Shown here in pieces: positions 15,874 through 19,680 of a stretch of DNA of 19,680 nucleotides. This DNA comes from Nitrospira sp. UBA2083. GTDB lineage: Bacteria; Nitrospirota; Nitrospiria; Nitrospirales; Nitrospiraceae. The stretch is from positions 1-19,680 of the forward strand of contig DCZN01000061.1 of the NCBI GenBank assembly GCA_002331625.1, read 5' to 3'. The position numbers and the translations under genes were made by a program. Every line of letters begins with the position of its first letter. Within the stretch, counting starts at the first letter, position 1. A model generated the notes under the pieces. The model was not told the origin of the DNA and ran no database searches. It saw nothing but the letters and a program-made list of their open reading frames with translations.

Positions 15874-16164
15874 CGAACTCTCCTCTCTGTATGGTGTGTG
15901 CATCATGCGCACACATCGTGACGGTATACGTCACATGAGGAGTCTTCGAGATGATTATCAGGAGTCGTTTCTCGCGGTAGTTCGCCTTGAACTTTGTGGA
16001 AATGGAGTGCTTGTCGCGCACGCGAATTTCATGATCGCGAGCAAGACGGATTGGCGGCTGCCGAACCGCTGGACCCGTCGAGGATTTCCTCCTTCAACCT
16101 CAAGTTCCTGGCTTACTGATTGGATCGCTACTGATCGGAAGGCCGGAGAAAGAGTAGGTGCAAG
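15874..16164. other. Gene-free stretch between IS110 remnant and barrel gene, with two hairpins
   Basis: Two perfect inverted repeats lie close together: TGTGTGC/GCACACA (15895-15915) and GTGACG-GTATA-CGTCAC (15918-15934). They sit just upstream of the transposase start on the minus strand, where IS110 elements keep their left end and non-coding RNA, so they may be IS110 relics. They could also be operators for the + strand barrel gene. From about 15940 to 16150 I see no supported feature. Confidence 0.35.
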
Positions 16165-16848
16165 ATGAATCGGTTATGGGCTGTTACTCGATGGAGTCCT
16201 GTGATCATGGGAGTGCTCGCCCTGCTGCTCTTCAGCCGCCCCGTAGAGGCGGAAGTGTATGTTGCAGGTCAAATTGGAGTCCACAAACCCAATGACGCTA
16301 GCAACCCGGAGTTCAGTGCAGCTGGAGTTACCGTCGGCGGGAGTGACCTCGTGCTGCAAAGCTCTCTGATGTATGGAGCGAAAGTAGGCTATTATTTTGA
16401 TCGGATGAAGTTAGGGGACTTCACGCTGGGCGTAGAAACTGAGGTATTCAACGCAACGCCTCATTTTAAGCAGCAAGAGTGGATAGGTCTCAGCAGCGGG
16501 ACTCTGCCAGGGTTGACGAATCGCGTCTTGACATGGGCACCGCTAGTTGCCTTAGTCCGTTATCAAGCATGGGCGTTTGAGCCCTATGTTGGAGTGGGGC
16601 TTGGTGTGTTCTTTTCCCACCTCTCGGCTTCAGGCTTTTCCAGCTCGAGCATCGATGTAGGACTGAACACGCAAATAGGGGTTCGGTATCGCGTGAATCA
16701 GAACCTCTCACTGTTCACGGAGTGGAAATACAATTACGCAGATATCTCACACACCAATATCTCTAGTATTCCTGGAATTGGCGCAGTTGACTTGTCCTAT
16801 AACTATGAGGCGCAGATCGTTGCCGGTGGCATCGGCTATCATTTTTGA
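16165..16848 (+). CDS. Outer-membrane beta-barrel protein (OmpA-like barrel, PF13505 type)
   Basis: 227 aa. The signal peptide has a hydrophobic core VIMGVLALLLF and a predicted cleavage after VEA. The mature protein consists of alternating strands: VYVAGQIGVHKP, YGAKVGYYF, FTLGVETEVF, FEPYVGVGLGVFF, NTQIGVRYRV and LSLFTEWKYNYAD. It ends QIVAGGIGYHF; a C-terminal aromatic is the usual BAM signal. The size fits an 8-stranded barrel. The family is common in Nitrospira and related bacteria, with unknown function. GTAGGTG about 6 nt before the ATG may be the ribosome binding site. The gene lies within the 1.36-kb segment flanked by the direct repeats, so homologous recombination could remove it. 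Confidence 0.85.
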   Translation: MNRLWAVTRWSPVIMGVLALLLFSRPVEAEVYVAGQIGVHKPNDASNPEFSAAGVTVGGSDLVLQSSLMYGAKVGYYFDRMKLGDFTLGVETEVFNATPHFKQQEWIGLSSGTLPGLTNRVLTWAPLVALVRYQAWAFEPYVGVGLGVFFSHLSASGFSSSSIDVGLNTQIGVRYRVNQNLSLFTEWKYNYADISHTNISSIPGIGAVDLSYNYEAQIVAGGIGYHF

Positions 16849-16866
16849 TCGATCAGCAACGGCTCT

Positions 16867-16890
16867 TGGTTCCCCTGTGGACCGGGAACT
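16867..16890 (+). terminator. Possible stem-loop after the barrel gene
   Basis: GTTCCC (16869-16874) pairs with GGGAAC (16884-16889), 20 nt after the barrel's stop. No T-run follows, so termination is uncertain. The remaining sequence up to 17022 shows nothing I recognise. Confidence 0.3.
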
Positions 16891-17022
16891 GTCCGATACA
16901 GTCTCTCTGTCTCCCTGCGAACACTCGATCTCCTTTCGCACATCGCAGCTCCTTCAGCGTCTTCTACGAAATTACATCTGCCTTGGATGAACACAGCCTC
17001 TCTCAATGACTGGTATTTTCCT

Positions 17023-17373
17023 GTGCTGCGTCAGGTAGTTCTACGAGTTCCATCTAGTAATCTCTTCGCTTAGCCTGCAGCTAGAGATTTCCGTCTTGGC
17101 CAGGAGGTGCTGCATGGCTGTCGAGACTGTCCAGAGAGTATTGCAGTTGCATGGCCGCGAGTGTCTGATCGAAGAGCTCATGGACCTCTGCCCTGAGCTC
17201 ACCTGGAATCAGGTGTTTCTTGCCGTGGATCACCTGAGCCGCACAGGTCACATTCAGTTGAAGATAGACGGAACGCGAAACTACCGAGTCAAGGTTTTGC
17301 CTCACAAGCCGTTCAGACAAGACCCTGCCCCCATCGTCGCATGATCGCTTGTGCCTTGCCATGATGCGGACAG
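17023..17373 (+). repeat. Direct repeat, right copy (leader element plus wHTH gene)
   Basis: Identical to 15363-15686 over 17050-17373, with a slightly diverged first 27 nt (GTGCTGCGTCAGGTAGTT here). Upstream of this element the sequence no longer resembles the other two leaders. The hairpin AATCTC/GAGATT lies at 17059-17089 and the Shine-Dalgarno AGGAGG at 17102-17107. Here the module is directly followed by activator B, which suggests this is the original arrangement. Confidence 0.95.
17114..17344 (+). CDS. Small winged-helix-like protein, copy 2, upstream of activator B
   Basis: 76 aa, base-for-base identical to the gene at 15427, with the same AGGAGG and ATG. The candidate recognition helix is in ELTWNQVFLAVDHLSR, followed by a short wing. 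It ends 72 nt before activator B in the same frame, and the codons between its TGA and B's ATG contain no other stop. It is therefore probably cotranscribed with B and may modulate it or the same promoters (inference). No close characterised relative is recalled. Confidence 0.78.
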   Translation: MAVETVQRVLQLHGRECLIEELMDLCPELTWNQVFLAVDHLSRTGHIQLKIDGTRNYRVKVLPHKPFRQDPAPIVA

Positions 17374-17416
17374 GTGGTCGAATTCTAGATTCTCGAGACA
17401 CATCCCTATTTCCGCC

Positions 17417-19680
17417 ATGAATGGGAAAATAGCAGGAAACATCATCGAATCCGATACGGCGCAATACCGCGCTCTGTTGGAAGTCTCCGAGGCGATTTCC
17501 TCCCATCGCGAATTATCAATGCTTTTTCGTGACTTGGCGCAGCGGCTGCCTGCCGTCGCACCATTCGACTTCATCGGTTTGGTTCTCCACGATGCTGCCA
17601 AGCAAGTCATGAAGGTGCATGTCTTGGCGACTGCCGACGCCCACCACGGGACGACACCGCTTGACGGCATGGAACTGCCGATCGAGGAGTCAGCAAGCGG
17701 CTGGGTGTGGACACATCAGCGACCGCTGGTTGTTCCGTCTCTCGCGGAAGAAACCCGCTTTCCGGTGGGAATGGTGGCGCTTCGGGACATCGGAGTGCAA
17801 TCCGCCTGTTTATTCCCCTTGACGACCCCCATGCGGCAACTCGGTGCCATTGGCTTCGGTAGCCTGAACAGTCATGCTTTCTCTGAAGCTGATGGAGACT
17901 TTCTTGCGCAGATCGCCAATCTGGTTGCGGTGGCCGTGGACAACGTGCTTCACCACCAGGCCTTGAGTTATGAGCGGGACCGGTTGAGACTCCTCTTGGA
18001 GGTGACGGAGACTATTGCATCACACCGCGACCTCGCAGAGCTATTTCGTGACCTCGCTCAACGGATCCCTCAAGTTGTCCCCTTCGATTTTATCAATGCG
18101 GTTTTGCACGAACCGACGCACGATGTCATGCGCCTGTGGCTCTTGGTGACCTCAAGGCCCAGCACAATCAGCCCAGGGATCGAAACTCCCGTTGATGAAT
18201 CTCCAGGGGGATTGGTATGGAAAACCCAACAGCCGTTGACCGTCGACGACATCGCGCACGAGCATCGTTTCCCGAAGTTAATGGCAATGTTCCGTGAAAA
18301 CGGCGTCCAATCCTTCTGTGTCGTGCCGCTCACGACGGCCCAGCGACGACTCGGCGCGATGGGATTTGGGAGTGTGGTGCAGAGAAGTTATCAACCAGCT
18401 GAGATCACGTTCATGCAACAGGTGGCGAATCAGGTCGCGGTCGCCGTGGACAATGTGTTGCACGACGAAGCCGCTCAGGCTGCTCAGCGGCAGCTGGCGC
18501 ATGAACGAGACCGGCAGCGCCTGCTCTTGGAAGTGAACAATGCCGTCGTGTCACATCTGGAATTGCGGGAGTTGTTCACGTCGATTACGGTCAGTATCCG
18601 CCGCGTGATGAAAGCGGACGTGGTCAGTTTGACCCTCCTGGACGAGGGCACCAATGAACTGAAACTCTATGCGCTGGACTTTCCGGGTCGGAAAGGATTC
18701 CTCGAAGAAGGCACGACCTGTACGCTGTGCGGTTGTCCTTCCACCACGGCCATCACGAAGCGAGAGGCCGTTGTGATGGGGCGACAGGATCTTGAACAGT
18801 CGAACAGTACCGTTTCCCAGCGCCTTTTGGAGGAAGGAGTCCGTTCTGCCTGTTGTGTTCCCCTTGTCGTACATGACCGGACCTTCGGGACTCTGAATCT
18901 TGGCAGTCTCGAGGACAATGCCTTCTCGGCAGCCGACGCGGAACTGCTCAGTGAGGTGGCGAAACAAATCGCCCTGGCCGTGGCCAATTCTATGGCCTAC
19001 CAAGAAATCGCGGTGCTTAAGGACAAGCTCACAAGGGAGAAGGTGTATCTCGAAGAAGAAATCCAGACTGAGTACAATTTTGAAGAGATCGTCGGAGAAA
19101 GCCGCGCGCTTAAACAGATTCTGAAACACGTCCAAACCGTGGCTACCACCGATTCTACGGTATTGATATTGGGCGAAACCGGAAGCGGAAAAGAACTGAT
19201 CGCCCGCGCCCTGCACAATCTCGGCGATCGACGGGATCGTACGTTCGTCAAACTCAACTGCGCGGCGATCCCGATGGGGTTGTTGGAAAGTGAACTGTTC
19301 GGGCATGAGAAAGGCGCGTTCACCGGCGCCATTGCCACGAAGATCGGGCGGTTCGAATTGGCTGATCGTGGGACCCTTTTCCTTGACGAGGTCGGTGAAG
19401 TTCCGCTGGAGCTGCAGGTCAAGCTCCTGCGCGTGCTTCAAGAACAAGAATTCGAACGGTTGGGCAGCACACGCACGATCCGGGTGAATGTGCGTGTCGT
19501 CGCCGCTACCAACCGTGACTTGGCGCAGATGGTCGCAGAGCACAAATTCCGTAGCGACCTGTATTACCGGCTGAAGGTATTTCCAATTACTGTGCCGTCA
19601 CTGCGCGAACGTCCGGAAGACATCCCGTTGTTAGTTCGGCACTTCGCGCAAAAATTCGCCCAACGGATGAAGAAACGCAT
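17417..19680 (+). CDS. Sigma-54-dependent transcriptional activator with three GAF domains, activator B (3' truncated by window)
   Basis: 754 complete codons, running off the window within the AAA+ domain. GAF domains lie at about 17-175, 195-345 and 370-525, joined by [14 protein letters not shown] and [14 protein letters not shown] connectors. The AAA+ domain starts near 553, with Walker A GETGSGK (586-592), the sigma-54 contact loop GAFTGA (633-638), Walker B LFLDEVGE and YYRLKVFPI. The Fis-type HTH should lie beyond the window. From Met1 it aligns without gaps to activator A ([20 protein letters not shown] against [20 protein letters not shown]), which fixes ATG 17417; a GTG at 17351 is less likely. 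GAF3 has a local Cys cluster (CTLCGC) absent from A, a possible metal or redox site. There is no Shine-Dalgarno, so translation may depend on the upstream wHTH gene. Confidence 0.93.
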   Translation, partial: MNGKIAGNIIESDTAQYRALLEVSEAISSHRELSMLFRDLAQRLPAVAPFDFIGLVLHDAAKQVMKVHVLATADAHHGTTPLDGMELPIEESASGWVWTHQRPLVVPSLAEETRFPVGMVALRDIGVQSACLFPLTTPMRQLGAIGFGSLNSHAFSEADGDFLAQIANLVAVAVDNVLHHQALSYERDRLRLLLEVTETIASHRDLAELFRDLAQRIPQVVPFDFINAVLHEPTHDVMRLWLLVTSRPSTISPGIETPVDESPGGLVWKTQQPLTVDDIAHEHRFPKLMAMFRENGVQSFCVVPLTTAQRRLGAMGFGSVVQRSYQPAEITFMQQVANQVAVAVDNVLHDEAAQAAQRQLAHERDRQRLLLEVNNAVVSHLELRELFTSITVSIRRVMKADVVSLTLLDEGTNELKLYALDFPGRKGFLEEGTTCTLCGCPSTTAITKREAVVMGRQDLEQSNSTVSQRLLEEGVRSACCVPLVVHDRTFGTLNLGSLEDNAFSAADAELLSEVAKQIALAVANSMAYQEIAVLKDKLTREKVYLEEEIQTEYNFEEIVGESRALKQILKHVQTVATTDSTVLILGETGSGKELIARALHNLGDRRDRTFVKLNCAAIPMGLLESELFGHEKGAFTGAIATKIGRFELADRGTLFLDEVGEVPLELQVKLLRVLQEQEFERLGSTRTIRVNVRVVAATNRDLAQMVAEHKFRSDLYYRLKVFPITVPSLRERPEDIPLLVRHFAQKFAQRMKKR

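Noticed and set aside
15896..16168. 90-codon + strand frame before the barrel gene
   Set aside because: Starts within a palindrome, has no Shine-Dalgarno or recognisable domain, and overlaps the next gene's start.
18551..19543. Minus-strand 330-codon frame opposite activator B
   Set aside because: A similar antisense frame occurs opposite activator A, as expected from conserved coding sequence; not a gene.

Overview
The window looks like part of a chromosome from a Nitrospira-type bacterium (phylum Nitrospirota). This is an inference from three things: a cytochrome bd-like oxidase fragment of the Nitrospira kind, FhlA-like sigma-54 activators with several GAF domains, and DUF3313/DUF4136 lipoproteins next to an RND pump. 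No rRNA, tRNA or CRISPR is visible. All intact genes lie on the + strand; the only supported minus-strand item is a decayed IS110 transposase fragment.

Layout. 1-813: the 3' end of a multi-spanning cytochrome bd-like oxidase subunit. 814-1214: a long leader carrying the first of three copies of a conserved 91-nt element. 1215-4364: sigma-54 activator A, with four GAF domains, an AAA+ domain and a Fis-type HTH. 4365-4640: a gap with a candidate -24/-12 promoter. 4641-6155: two tandem paralogous DUF3313 lipoproteins. 6267-7253: a TerB-like/Coq4-like fusion. 7262-7459: the C-terminal remnant of an otherwise missing secreted-type protein. 7578-13823: a tight operon of a STAS protein and a complete tripartite RND efflux system (membrane-fusion lipoprotein, HAE1-type pump, outer-membrane factor). 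13931-15012: a 17-codon leader peptide overlapping a secreted Cys-rich CX3C-repeat protein, then a DUF4136 lipoprotein. 15113-15246: a decayed outer-membrane-factor fragment. 15336-15686 and 17023-17373: two copies of the leader plus a 76-aa winged-helix-like gene, identical over 324 bp. They flank an IS110 remnant and an outer-membrane beta-barrel gene. 17417-19680: sigma-54 activator B, with three GAF domains and a 3' end outside the window.

How it may work together. Activators A and B are clear paralogues that start at equivalent ATGs and share the same leader. They bracket envelope genes (lipoproteins, efflux pump, barrel), so they may sense small molecules through GAF domains and switch envelope/efflux genes through sigma-54; a possible sigma-54 promoter lies just after A. 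In front of B, the leader is followed by a small winged-helix-like ORF in the same frame as B, separated from it by one TGA and then 24 open codons. In front of A that ORF is lost, with GGA where its ATG should be. The most original feature of the window is this mobile-looking leader + small wHTH + multi-GAF sigma-54 activator module, seen intact (B), orphaned (copy at 15.4 kb) and with the wHTH deleted (A).
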